Shown piece by piece: positions 16,301-25,108 of a DNA stretch of 64,000 bases. Both the position numbers and the translations under genes were made by a program. The stretch lies in assembly GCA_905216055.1 (NCBI GenBank), contig CAJMSH010000002.1, forward strand, positions 124,001 through 188,000, in the 5' to 3' direction. The notes beneath the pieces were generated by a model, which worked only from the letters and a program-made list of their open reading frames with translations, did not search any database and was not told the origin of the DNA. The stretch is from an uncultured bacterium (GTDB lineage Bacteria > Cyanobacteriota > Vampirovibrionia > Gastranaerophilales > Gastranaerophilaceae). Position 1 is the stretch's first letter. Each line of letters opens with the position of its first letter.

Positions 16301-17662
16301 ATGAAATTTTCATCATCTTTTAAAGTAGGGCTTTTAACACTATTAGCATTATTGCTTTTAATCGGTGTTGTATTCAAAGTTAAGGGAAGAACTTTTTCAT
16401 CTGCAGACAGAGTTGAAATCAAGTTTAAAGATGTAAACGGCATGCGCCCTGGTGCAGGTGTTCAAATGATGGGACTCAGAGTCGGTCAGGTAGAAGAAGT
16501 TGTACCTGTTATAGATGGTGAAGACAGCTATGTTAAAGTAAAATTTGTAATCACTGAACCTAATGTTGAAATACCGAAAGCTTCAATGTTTTCAATCCAA
16601 CAATCAGGACTTATCGGGGAATTATTCTTAGAAATTACTCCGCCAAAAACAAGAACTGTTTTTATTCCGATGGTAAACAAAGATATTCTTTATAAAGATG
16701 ACGCCGTTGAAATGAAATTAGACAAAAAATATTATGATGTCGGCAAAATCAAAGATATTGAAGTCGTTTCTAAAGACGTAATTCCATATTCTGTAAAAGA
16801 CAGAATTAAAACTAATTACGCATATAAAATAGATTATGTAATAAATTTACCTGGACTTATATTACCTGAATTTTTAAAGGGAAAAGTTGTTAAAGAAAAA
16901 GGACAAAATAAACTTCTTATCTCTACATTAGACGATATTACACTTCCTTATCCAAAACAAACTTCGCCTTACACAATTATTGAACCTATGAGAATTGCTG
17001 ACTTTATGGATTGGCAGTACAGAGCAGCAGAATCATTAACCGAAACAAATAAGAAAATTAATGATTTGTTGTCAGATCAAGTTATTGCAGAACTTAAAAT
17101 GTCAGTTAAAAATATTAATTCTCTAACAGGTCAAACAAGCCAAACAATGACAAAATTGAATAACTTAATTGATGATTCCAGCAGTGATTTAAGACAATTA
17201 ATGGTTATGATGGACAAAGCTACAACTGACTTTAATATGCTTTCTTATAACATTAATAATATAATTGGTGATCCTCAATTCAAAACAACTTTAATGTCAA
17301 CTGCAAACTCTGTTGATAAGCTTTCTCAAAACCTTAACAAAATTATAGGTAATGAAGAAGAAGCAAAACAAATGGCAGATGATTTAAAAGCTATAATGCA
17401 CAATGTTAATGAAATAAGCGGTTACGTAAACTCATTAACTAAAGATGATCAACTGAAAAAAGATATCAATAGGGCTGTTGCAAATGTTAATACTGCAATG
17501 GTAGAAATATCAACAACTCTTGAAACTGTAAATAAATTAACTCCTGAAAATAAATCTGAATTACAATCAATTGTGGAAGATACAAGAGTTACAACCTGCA
17601 ATTTGAGAAAATTCTCAGAAAAATTAAACAAAAGATTTTTACTCTGGAGATTAATGTTTTAA
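16301..17662 (+). CDS. mlaD: MlaD-like MCE-domain protein (lipid transport)
   Basis: A single N-terminal membrane helix (about residues 9-27) is followed by an MCE domain (about 38-125) containing VNGMRPGAGVQMMGLRVGQV and SGLIGELFLEI. A long helical/coiled-coil region follows with repeated Asn/Leu/Ser heptads to the C-terminus. MCE proteins form periplasmic rings or tubes that move phospholipids between inner and outer membrane. No MlaE/MlaF subunits are adjacent, but lpxK begins 19 bp downstream, linking it to outer-membrane biogenesis. 453 residues is longer than E. coli MlaD, like the cyanobacterial/plastid TGD2 type. Confidence 0.85.
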   Translation: MKFSSSFKVGLLTLLALLLLIGVVFKVKGRTFSSADRVEIKFKDVNGMRPGAGVQMMGLRVGQVEEVVPVIDGEDSYVKVKFVITEPNVEIPKASMFSIQQSGLIGELFLEITPPKTRTVFIPMVNKDILYKDDAVEMKLDKKYYDVGKIKDIEVVSKDVIPYSVKDRIKTNYAYKIDYVINLPGLILPEFLKGKVVKEKGQNKLLISTLDDITLPYPKQTSPYTIIEPMRIADFMDWQYRAAESLTETNKKINDLLSDQVIAELKMSVKNINSLTGQTSQTMTKLNNLIDDSSSDLRQLMVMMDKATTDFNMLSYNINNIIGDPQFKTTLMSTANSVDKLSQNLNKIIGNEEEAKQMADDLKAIMHNVNEISGYVNSLTKDDQLKKDINRAVANVNTAMVEISTTLETVNKLTPENKSELQSIVEDTRVTTCNLRKFSEKLNKRFLLWRLMF

Positions 17663-17681
17663 TTAATTCAGACAAAGATAA

Positions 17682-18692
17682 ATGAACTTAAAAACTGAAA
17701 TTACAAAAATTCATTATAACAAAGATTACAAAGGTATTCTTTTAAACATTTTGGAATTTGCTTCTATATTTTACGGATTTGGGAGCAGCTTAAAAAATAT
17801 GCTTTACGACAAACATATTTTACAGCCTAAAAAAGTTGATGCTTATTTAATTTCTGTCGGCAATATTACAACCGGTGGGGTTGGCAAAACCCCTGTTGTA
17901 TCAGAGATTGCAAAATATTTTATCAATAAAGGAGAAAAAGTTGCAATAATTTCTCGAGGTTATGGCGGCAGACTTTCTAATAAAAATATCAATGTAATTT
18001 CTGACGGAGAAAAAATTTATTATAACGCAAACCTTTCGGGAGATGAACCTTTTTGGCTAGCTCAAAATACAAAAGGGGCAATCGTTATTACTTGCAAAAA
18101 CAGATACAAAGCTTCTGAATATGCTGTTGAAAAATTTGGAGTTACAAAAATCATATTAGATGATGGGTTTCAACACAGAAAATTGCACAGAGATTTCGAT
18201 ATTGTTTTAATGGATAGCGAAAAAGGTTTTGGAAATGAAAAACTGCTTCCTGCTGGACCATTAAGAGAAGGAACTGAAAGTTTTAAAAGGATAAACAAAC
18301 TTGTAATTGTGAGCAAAAACACTAATCATACAAGAGCAGAAAAACTCGCAAAAATAATGTCAAAAAAATTAAATATTCAAACTCAAGTCTGCTATACTGA
18401 ACCTGATTATATTTATAATATTAAAACAGGCGAACATCTTGAAAAAGGTAAAGCAATTACAGCTGTGTGCGCAATTGGGCAGCCTGAACAGTTTTTTAAA
18501 TTTTTAACAGATTACCAAATAAATAAAAAACTCACATTTGACGATCACCATATTTATAAAGAAGAAGAAATTCCACAAGGGCTAATCGTTACAACAGAAA
18601 AAGATGCAGTCAAAATGCAAAATTTCAACCGCACAGATATTTATGCTCTTAAATTAAAAACCATCATAGATATTGAAGCACTTTTAAAGTAG
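17682..18692 (+). CDS. lpxK: Tetraacyldisaccharide 4'-kinase
   Basis: Phosphorylates the 4' position of the lipid A disaccharide precursor. The P-loop VGNITTGGVGKTP lies at about residues 59-71, followed by ISRGYGG and LDDGFQHRKLHRDFDIVLMD, both LpxK signatures. The N-terminal hydrophobic segment (23-35) is the membrane-binding region. At 336 residues it has the expected length. It sits 19 bp after mlaD and 7 bp before nth. Its presence shows that the organism builds lipid A. Confidence 0.93.
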   Translation: MNLKTEITKIHYNKDYKGILLNILEFASIFYGFGSSLKNMLYDKHILQPKKVDAYLISVGNITTGGVGKTPVVSEIAKYFINKGEKVAIISRGYGGRLSNKNINVISDGEKIYYNANLSGDEPFWLAQNTKGAIVITCKNRYKASEYAVEKFGVTKIILDDGFQHRKLHRDFDIVLMDSEKGFGNEKLLPAGPLREGTESFKRINKLVIVSKNTNHTRAEKLAKIMSKKLNIQTQVCYTEPDYIYNIKTGEHLEKGKAITAVCAIGQPEQFFKFLTDYQINKKLTFDDHHIYKEEEIPQGLIVTTEKDAVKMQNFNRTDIYALKLKTIIDIEALLK

Positions 18693-18699
18693 AAATAAT

Positions 18700-19344
18700 A
18701 TGAAAACAGAAAATAAAATAAATATTGATAAAATAGTAGAATTATTAAAAAAAGCAGACCAGCCCAAAAGCGATTTTGTAGGGTTAATGGACAGTTTTCA
18801 AGATCCTTTTCTTGTTCTGATATCTTGCATTTTGAGCTTGCGTACAAATGATAAAACAACATATCCAGCAACCTTGAGAATGCTAAAACTTGGCAAAACT
18901 CCAAAAGACTTTGCAAATTGCGATGTAAAAGAGCTTGAAAAAGCAATTTATCCTGTAGGATTTTACGCAAACAAAGCAAAACAAATTGTTGAACTTTCAA
19001 AAGAACTTGTTGAAAAATACAACTCAAAAGTTCCAAATTCAATAGATGAACTGTGCAAATTTAACGGAGTCGGAAGAAAAACTGCAAATCTGACAATTGC
19101 TAGAGGATTCAATGAACCCGCAATATGTGTGGATGTCCACGTTCACAGAATTTTTAACCGCATTGGCTATGTAAAAACAAAAAATCCCGAAGAAACAGAA
19201 TTTGCACTAAGAGAAAAGTTACCGAAAAAATATTGGATAGATATTAACACTCTTCTTGTAACTCATGGACAAAATGTTTGCAAACCGCAAAAACCGATGT
19301 GCGATATTTGCCCGATAAAAGATTACTGCAACAAAATTATTTAA
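18700..19344 (+). CDS. nth: Endonuclease III (DNA glycosylase/AP lyase)
   Basis: Removes oxidised pyrimidines and cuts the AP site. The helix-hairpin-helix and catalytic Lys are in FNGVGRKTANL, the catalytic Asp in VDVHVHRIFNR, and the C-terminal [4Fe-4S] cluster cysteines are at 194, 201, 204 and 210 with the classic C-x6-C-x2-C-x5-C spacing. 214 residues is standard. It starts 7 bp after lpxK in the same operon. Confidence 0.95.
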   Translation: MKTENKINIDKIVELLKKADQPKSDFVGLMDSFQDPFLVLISCILSLRTNDKTTYPATLRMLKLGKTPKDFANCDVKELEKAIYPVGFYANKAKQIVELSKELVEKYNSKVPNSIDELCKFNGVGRKTANLTIARGFNEPAICVDVHVHRIFNRIGYVKTKNPEETEFALREKLPKKYWIDINTLLVTHGQNVCKPQKPMCDICPIKDYCNKII

Positions 19345-19408
19345 AAAATTTTTAATACATAGCAAAAAATTTTTTTAGCGTTTTTTATAAATCAAAAAGG
19401 AGAATAAT

Positions 19409-19912
19409 ATGAAAATCCCTAAAATTATTAACTCGCTAAAAGCCGCAAGAACTAAAAATTTAAAAGAACGCAAACTTGAAAGATTAAATCAAAATATAAG
19501 AATCCATGACAAAAATACATACGGAGATTCTTATAAGCAAATGATGGATGCAAGAGAAATAATTGCGAATTACGTACAACCTAAAGGAGTCACTGTTGAC
19601 ATTTTTGACGCCAAAAGATTAATCGAAAACGATGACACTGCACCTTCTACAATACAAGATTATATGGCCGATAAAATTAATGTAGTTGTAACTAATATAT
19701 TAAATGGCAAATTTGAAAATAAAATTATAAGCGCAAACACAGATAAAACATATCCTAAAATGGCACAAACACATGTAATGATTCATCTTAAAGATGACGG
19801 GTTAGAAGTAATTAAACACGGTTACAGACAAACATCCGATTCATTTTTGAGAAATTTATATCGTAGTATTGAAGAATTAACCAGAAAAGTAACCTCAAAC
19901 AAAGAAAAATAA
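19409..19912 (+). CDS. Hypothetical 167-residue protein
   Basis: No recognised domain. The N-terminal 35 residues are Lys/Arg-rich and probably helical; the rest looks globular (IDHP-free, with VMIHLKDDGLEVIKHG). No signal peptide or membrane segment. AAGGAG lies 8 nt before the ATG. A strong terminator follows it, closing a unit that may start with nth 64 bp upstream. Unknown function. Confidence 0.65.
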   Translation: MKIPKIINSLKAARTKNLKERKLERLNQNIRIHDKNTYGDSYKQMMDAREIIANYVQPKGVTVDIFDAKRLIENDDTAPSTIQDYMADKINVVVTNILNGKFENKIISANTDKTYPKMAQTHVMIHLKDDGLEVIKHGYRQTSDSFLRNLYRSIEELTRKVTSNKEK

Positions 19913-19938
19913 ATAATTAAAACGATAAAATATATAAT

Positions 19939-19987
19939 AAAAACACCATCTTAAAATCAATTAAAATAAATACAGATGGTGTTTTTT
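19939..19987 (+). terminator. Terminator before the hydrogenase operon
   Basis: AAAACACCATCT and AGATGGTGTTTT pair over a 22-nt loop, then continue into a T-run. Confidence 0.82.
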
Positions 19988-20036
19988 ATGTTAAAATGCT
20001 TGATTTAAAAAGGTTATTGTGTCATAATTTTTTTAA

Positions 20037-20081
20037 GATTGTATATATTATTTTACCTTTTCTGTTATTATTTATACAATC
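20037..20081 (+). promoter_or_regulatory. Inverted repeat upstream of the hydrogenase operon
   Basis: Perfect 9-bp arms GATTGTATA (20037-20045) and TATACAATC (20073-20081) with a 27-bp spacer, ending 37 bp before the first hydrogenase gene. A CATAAT preceded by TGTGT lies just upstream (about 20023) as a possible -10. The repeat does not match the Rex half-site TTGTGA. It may be a regulator site or an mRNA hairpin. Confidence 0.4.
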
Positions 20082-20118
20082 GGGGTTAGTAAGACAATTG
20101 AATAAATAGGAGTTCGAA

Positions 20119-20613
20119 ATGAGTGTAGAAAACTCTCATAAAATCGATACATCAAAGCTAGATGAAATTATGGCCTCTTATGACTATAAAAAATCTAACC
20201 TGATTGCGATTTTACAAAAAGTACAGGAAGTATTCCGATATCTTCCAGAAGATGCAATGATTTATATCGGAACTAAGATGGAAGGTTTATCCCCTGCAAC
20301 AGTATTTGGCGTTGCAACATTTTACGCCCAATTTTCTCTTGAACCAAAAGGGAAATATGAGATTAAAGTATGTGACGGAACAGCTTGCCACGTTAGAGGT
20401 TCAATGCCTGTTCTTAATGCAATAAGAGCTAAATTAAATATACCTGCAGGTCAATTAACAAGTGAAAACGGCTTGTTCTCACTTGAAACAGTAAGCTGTC
20501 TTGGAGCTTGCGGCCTTGCACCGGTTGTTGTAATAAACGACAAAGTTTATCCTCAAATGACCTCTGATGCTATCACAATAGTATTAGATACAATTATGAA
20601 AGGGGAAAACTAA
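20119..20613 (+). CDS. hydC: [FeFe] hydrogenase NuoE-like subunit ([2Fe-2S])
   Basis: Thioredoxin-like [2Fe-2S] subunit that passes electrons between the NuoF-like subunit and the rest of the complex. The four ligands are visible as Cys85 and Cys90 (CDGTAC) and Cys127 and Cys131 (CLGAC). 164 residues, typical of NuoE/HndA. Its stop overlaps the next start by 1 bp. Together with the two genes downstream it matches the trimeric, NAD-linked, electron-bifurcating hydrogenases (HydABC/HndACD type) of anaerobes. Confidence 0.93.
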   Translation: MSVENSHKIDTSKLDEIMASYDYKKSNLIAILQKVQEVFRYLPEDAMIYIGTKMEGLSPATVFGVATFYAQFSLEPKGKYEIKVCDGTACHVRGSMPVLNAIRAKLNIPAGQLTSENGLFSLETVSCLGACGLAPVVVINDKVYPQMTSDAITIVLDTIMKGEN

Positions 20614-22475
20614 TGGAAAAAACAACATTAAATATAAATATTCAAGATGAACAAAAAAAAGCTCAAGAACAAATAACAAATCAAGGTCTTAGAGTTTTAG
20701 TTTGTGCAGGAACAGGATGTATGGCAAACGGTTCTATGAAGGTTATTGAAAAATTTAGAGAACTTGGTGCGAATGTATCAACTCTGACAGATTACGACAA
20801 AATGACAATCGTACCGACTGGCTGCCATGGTTTTTGCGAACAAGGTGTTCTTGTTGCAATTCCTGACAAACACGTAACTTATGTAAAAGTAAAAGAAAGC
20901 GATGTTGAAGAAATTTACGAAAGCCACATCAAAAATAACAAACCTGTTGAAAGATTGTTATATGTTGATCCAAAAACTAATGAACACGTTTTGAACGATG
21001 AAAACATTAATTTCTATGCAAAACAAACAAGAACAGCCTTGGCTAATTGCGGAAACATCGATGCTGAATGTATTGGTGAAGCAATAGCAGTTAGAGGTTA
21101 TGAAGCTTTATCAAAGGTTTTAGAAGAAAACAATCCTGAAAGCGTAATTGAAACAATTGAAAAATCAGGTTTACGTGGAAGAGGAGGCGGCGGCTTCCCA
21201 ACAGGTCGCAAATGGAGATTTACAGCAGCAAATAGAGGCGGCAAATCCTATATTGTATGTAACGGCGATGAAGGCGACCCAGGTGCATTTATGGACAGAT
21301 CCGTTATGGAAGGCGATCCGCACAAACTTCTTGAAGGTATGGCAATAGCAGCATTTGCAATAGGCGCAGATGAAGGTTATATATATGTAAGAGCAGAATA
21401 TCCTCTTGCAATTAAACGTCTTAAAAAAGCCATAAAAGATGCAGAAGAAAGACATTTCTTAGGCAAAAATATAATGGGAAGTGATTTTTCACTGGAAATT
21501 CATATCAAAGAAGGTGCAGGAGCATTCGTTTGCGGTGAAGAAACAGCCCTTATGGCTTCTATTGAAGGCGAACGCGGTATGCCAAGACCAAAACCTCCAT
21601 TTCCAGCAAACAAAGGTTTGTTTGGCAGACCAACATTAATAAATAACGTAGAAACTCTTGCAAATGTTCCTGTTATTATGCTTAAAGGTGCTGACTGGTT
21701 CGCTCAAATGGGAACAGAAACATCTAAAGGTACAAAAACATTCGCTCTTACAGGTGAAGTTAATAATACAGGACTTATTGAAGTTCCAATGGGTACAACT
21801 TTAAGAGAAATTGTATTCGATATCGGCGGCGGAATGAGAGATGGCAAAAAATTTAAAGCAGTTCAAATCGGCGGTCCTTCAGGCGGTTGCTTGACAGAAG
21901 AACATCTTGATATTCCAATGGATTACGATAATCTAACCAAAGCAGGCGCAATGGTAGGTTCAGGCGGTCTTGTTGTAATGAGTGACAAAACTTGTATTGT
22001 TGAAGTTGCAAGATTCTTTATGAATTTCACTCAACACGAAAGCTGCGGCAAATGCGTACCATGTCGTGAAGGTACTAAAAATATGTTAAAAATCCTTGAA
22101 AAAATTGTTGCCGGAAAAGGTGAAATGAAGGATTTGGATACATTGGAAGAATTGGCACATGCAGTAAAAGACGGCTCACTTTGCGGTCTTGGGAAAACTG
22201 CACCAAACCCTGTACTTTCAACACTAAAATACTTCAGAGATGAATATATTGCCCACATTAAGGATAAAAAATGTCCGGCAGGCGTTTGTACTGCAATGAA
22301 AAAACTTGTAATTAACGAATCTGCTTGCAGAGGCTGTACAAAATGTGCAAGACTTTGTCCGGTAGGCGCAATTGAAGGTACAATTAAACATCCTCACCAC
22401 ATTAATCAAGAAAAATGTATTAAATGTGAGGCTTGTATGAAAAACTGCCCATTCAAAGCAATCGTATTAGAGTAG
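20613..22475 (+). CDS. hydB: [FeFe] hydrogenase NuoF-like flavoprotein subunit
   Basis: 620 residues in three parts. The N-terminal thioredoxin-like [2Fe-2S] domain has Cys31, 36, 71 and 75. The NuoF domain has the FMN/NADH glycine-rich loop GRGGGGFPTGRK at 189-200, and its [4Fe-4S] motif ESCGKCVPCREGT is near 470. The C-terminal 2x[4Fe-4S] ferredoxin domain (CRGCTKCARLCP and CIKCEACMKNCP) follows. The added N- and C-terminal Fe-S domains are the mark of the HydB/HndC subunit rather than complex I NuoF. It oxidises or reduces NAD(H) at the flavin, in the confurcation of NADH and ferredoxin to H2. Confidence 0.94.
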   Translation: MEKTTLNINIQDEQKKAQEQITNQGLRVLVCAGTGCMANGSMKVIEKFRELGANVSTLTDYDKMTIVPTGCHGFCEQGVLVAIPDKHVTYVKVKESDVEEIYESHIKNNKPVERLLYVDPKTNEHVLNDENINFYAKQTRTALANCGNIDAECIGEAIAVRGYEALSKVLEENNPESVIETIEKSGLRGRGGGGFPTGRKWRFTAANRGGKSYIVCNGDEGDPGAFMDRSVMEGDPHKLLEGMAIAAFAIGADEGYIYVRAEYPLAIKRLKKAIKDAEERHFLGKNIMGSDFSLEIHIKEGAGAFVCGEETALMASIEGERGMPRPKPPFPANKGLFGRPTLINNVETLANVPVIMLKGADWFAQMGTETSKGTKTFALTGEVNNTGLIEVPMGTTLREIVFDIGGGMRDGKKFKAVQIGGPSGGCLTEEHLDIPMDYDNLTKAGAMVGSGGLVVMSDKTCIVEVARFFMNFTQHESCGKCVPCREGTKNMLKILEKIVAGKGEMKDLDTLEELAHAVKDGSLCGLGKTAPNPVLSTLKYFRDEYIAHIKDKKCPAGVCTAMKKLVINESACRGCTKCARLCPVGAIEGTIKHPHHINQEKCIKCEACMKNCPFKAIVLE

Positions 22476-22551
22476 AAGTTTAGAAGCTAAACAAAAAACA
22501 AACTATTATCAAAATAAAAGCTTTTAAACATTCAATATAAGGAATAACAAA

Positions 22552-24303
22552 ATGACAGATAAGAAAACAATATTTATAGACGGAAAAGAAGTTGAATTTA
22601 CAGATGAACCAAACCTTCTTGAAGTAATAAGAAAAGCAGGAATGAATGTGCCGACATTTTGCTATCGTCCGGATTTGACATCTTTTGGTGCATGCAGAAT
22701 GTGCGTTGTAGAAGTTGAAGGTCGAGGAATTCAATCATCTTGTACAATGCCGCCTGAAAACGGTTTAAAAATTCATCTTAATACAGAAAGAACAAGAAGA
22801 ATAAGAAAAACAGTTCTGGAATTACTTCTTGCAAACCATGACAGAAACTGTTTAACCTGTGAAAAATCAGGAAATTGCGAATTACAACAATATGCAGAAG
22901 AATATGGCATAAGAAATATTCGCTACCCTGATAAAGAACTTGATGAATATCATCTTATTGATGCCTCAAGTCCATCAATCGTAAGAGATCCTAACAAATG
23001 TATCTTATGCGGAGCTTGCGTTAGAGCTTGTACAGAATTTCAAGGTCATTCAGTATTAGGATTTGCAAACAGAGGTTCCAAAACAGTTGTTCAACCAATG
23101 AACGGCAGACCTCTAGGTCAGGTTGATTGCGTAAACTGCGGTCAATGCGTAGCTGTATGCCCGACAGGTGCTTTAACAATTAAATCTGACGTTGAACAAG
23201 TTTGGTCAGAAATTACAAACCCTGAAAAGAAAGTTGTAGTTCAAATGGCACCTGCAACTCGTGTTGCAATCGGGGAAATGTTTGGACTTGAACCGGGCGA
23301 AAATTCTATCGGAAAAATGAATGCAGCATTACGTAAAATCGGTTTTGATTTAATCTTTGATACTAATTTCGGTGCTGATTTGACAATTATGGAAGAAGCA
23401 ACAGAATTTTTATCAAGACTAAAAAGCGGTGAAAACCTTCCAATGTTTACATCCTGCTGTCCAGCTTGGATAAAATATTTGGAAATGGAACATCCTGATA
23501 TGCTTAATCACTTATCAAGCTGCAAATCTCCAATGAGTATGCTATCACCAGTTTTAAAAACACTTGTTCCTGAACACTTTAATATTGCAAAAGAAAATCT
23601 TGTAGTAGTCGGAATTATGCCTTGTACAGCTAAAAAATACGAGTGCAAACGTCCTGAATTAACACAAGACGGACGTCCTGATACAGATTACGTTATAACA
23701 ACTCAAGAACTTGGCAGAATGATTAAAGAAGCAGGAATTAACTTTAACATGTTAGAACCAGAAGCTCCTGATTCACCGTTCGGAGAATATACAGGTGCAG
23801 GAACAATATTTGGTGCATCTGGCGGTGTTGCGGAAGCTGCAGTTAGAACAGCATACGAATTTGCGACAAATGAACCTTTAAATGATGTTGATATCAAACA
23901 AATGCGCGGTACAACAAACAGATGCAGAGATATTGAACTTGACTTAAAAGGAACAAAACTTATTGTAAGAGTTGTTTCAACACTTAAAGAAGCTGAAAAA
24001 TCATTAAAGGAAATAAAAGAAGGAAAAGCTAAATTCCAAATGCTGGAAGTTATGGCTTGTCCAGGCGGTTGTATCAACGGTGGCGGACAACCTAGAAGTT
24101 GTGATGATTCTAAAATTAAGCAAGAACGTGCAGAAGGTCTTTATAAAGAAGACGCATCGCTTCCTTATAGAAAATCACACTTCAATCCTTCAATCAGAAA
24201 ACTTTATAATGAATATCTTGAAGAACCTAATTCTCATAAAGCTCATAAGCTTTTACATACAATCTACACAGATAGATTTAAAGGGTCTTATAAAGACATT
24301 TAA
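22552..24303 (+). CDS. hydA: [FeFe] hydrogenase catalytic subunit
   Basis: Makes or uses H2 at the H-cluster. All three signatures are intact: L1 TSCCPAW (300-306; Cys302 proton relay, Cys303 ligand), L2 MPCTAKKYE (356-364, Cys358) and L3 EVMACPGGC (499-507, Cys503 and Cys507). The N-terminal part has a [2Fe-2S] domain (Cys37, 48, 51, 64), the His-ligated cluster HDRNCLTCEKSGNC near 96-109 and two [4Fe-4S] clusters (150-160 and 193-203). 583 residues, M3-type layout. It lies 76 bp after hydB with no terminator between. The HydE/F/G maturases are not in this window. Confidence 0.96.
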   Translation: MTDKKTIFIDGKEVEFTDEPNLLEVIRKAGMNVPTFCYRPDLTSFGACRMCVVEVEGRGIQSSCTMPPENGLKIHLNTERTRRIRKTVLELLLANHDRNCLTCEKSGNCELQQYAEEYGIRNIRYPDKELDEYHLIDASSPSIVRDPNKCILCGACVRACTEFQGHSVLGFANRGSKTVVQPMNGRPLGQVDCVNCGQCVAVCPTGALTIKSDVEQVWSEITNPEKKVVVQMAPATRVAIGEMFGLEPGENSIGKMNAALRKIGFDLIFDTNFGADLTIMEEATEFLSRLKSGENLPMFTSCCPAWIKYLEMEHPDMLNHLSSCKSPMSMLSPVLKTLVPEHFNIAKENLVVVGIMPCTAKKYECKRPELTQDGRPDTDYVITTQELGRMIKEAGINFNMLEPEAPDSPFGEYTGAGTIFGASGGVAEAAVRTAYEFATNEPLNDVDIKQMRGTTNRCRDIELDLKGTKLIVRVVSTLKEAEKSLKEIKEGKAKFQMLEVMACPGGCINGGGQPRSCDDSKIKQERAEGLYKEDASLPYRKSHFNPSIRKLYNEYLEEPNSHKAHKLLHTIYTDRFKGSYKDI

Positions 24304-24324
24304 AAACTCTTATAAAGGCAATAA

Positions 24325-24358
24325 AAAATACCGACTTTTAAAAAGTCGGTATTTTTTT
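24325..24358. terminator. Bidirectional terminator between hydA and skp
   Basis: AAATACCGACTTTT pairs with AAAAGTCGGTATTT almost without loop and has T-runs on both strands, so it can end both the hydrogenase operon and the convergent OmpH gene. Confidence 0.9.
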
Positions 24359-24372
24359 AATATATTTATTTT

Positions 24373-24834
24373 CTATTTAACAGCTTTTTTTACAGCATCA
24401 GTAATATCACTTCCACCATATAAAACTACATTTTTAGAAAGAACGATATCATAACCGCCTGATTTTGCTAAAGTTTCAATTTGTTTTGAAATAGAAGCAT
24501 CTATATTAGATAATTTTGTTGCATAATTTTTATCCATAGCAGATTTTTTGCTTGCCAATTCTTTTGAATATTTTGCTTCTAAAGCTTGTTTTTTCTTAAC
24601 ATCAGTTGTTGCAGCGACATCTTTTCTTGCTTTTTCTACAAAAGCTACAATATCTTTAGCTTTTGCTTGTTGCTCTTTCTTCAACGCTTGAACTTGAGAA
24701 GATGAATTTACAACAGATTGAACATCTACAACAGCAATTTTAGAAGGAACATCAGACATAGCAAAGTTGCTAAAAGTTATTCCTGCAGCAAATGTTAATA
24801 AACCAACCGTTAAAAATTTAATTTTGTTATCCAT
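24373..24834 (-). CDS. skp: OmpH/Skp-family periplasmic chaperone
   Basis: Signal peptide of about 30 residues (hydrophobic core FLTVGLLTFAAGITF) followed by VAVVDVQSVVNSSSQ, the Skp/OmpH opening, then a long Lys/Ala-rich coiled-coil hairpin. The C-terminal YDIVLSKNVVLYGGSDITDAV is also typical. It holds unfolded outer-membrane proteins in the periplasm. I start at the ATG at 24834 because AAGGAG lies 6 nt before it; an upstream in-frame ATG at 24852 precedes that site and is unlikely. It is divergent from the TpsB-like outer-membrane protein gene. Confidence 0.86.
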   Translation of the reverse strand: MDNKIKFLTVGLLTFAAGITFSNFAMSDVPSKIAVVDVQSVVNSSSQVQALKKEQQAKAKDIVAFVEKARKDVAATTDVKKKQALEAKYSKELASKKSAMDKNYATKLSNIDASISKQIETLAKSGGYDIVLSKNVVLYGGSDITDAVKKAVK

Positions 24835-25108
24835 AGTTTCTCCTTCATACATTACTTGCCTTATATAAAACAGAAATTATCATCTAAGGGATTGATATTT
24901 TCAGAAATATATTTACAAGCATTACTATATCATGTATAATAATAGCAGGTCATATTAGAATATCATAAAAAATGAAGATTTGTTACATTTTAGCAACATA
25001 TCTTAAGAAAACAATTTAATTTAAGCTCCTAAGCGCAAAAAAGAATATTGACCGGACTTAAATAAACTATAACAAACAAATCTTATAATTATAATTAAAG
25101 GTGATTAA

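Noticed and set aside
20037..20081. Rex-binding site upstream of the hydrogenase
   Set aside because: Rex sites need TTGTGA-n6-TCACAA; the arms here are GATTGTATA/TATACAATC with a much longer spacer.
24080..24454. 124-codon plus-strand frame overlapping the end of hydA and crossing the terminator
   Set aside because: No ribosome-binding site, overlaps the conserved C-terminus of hydA and runs through a strong bidirectional terminator into skp.
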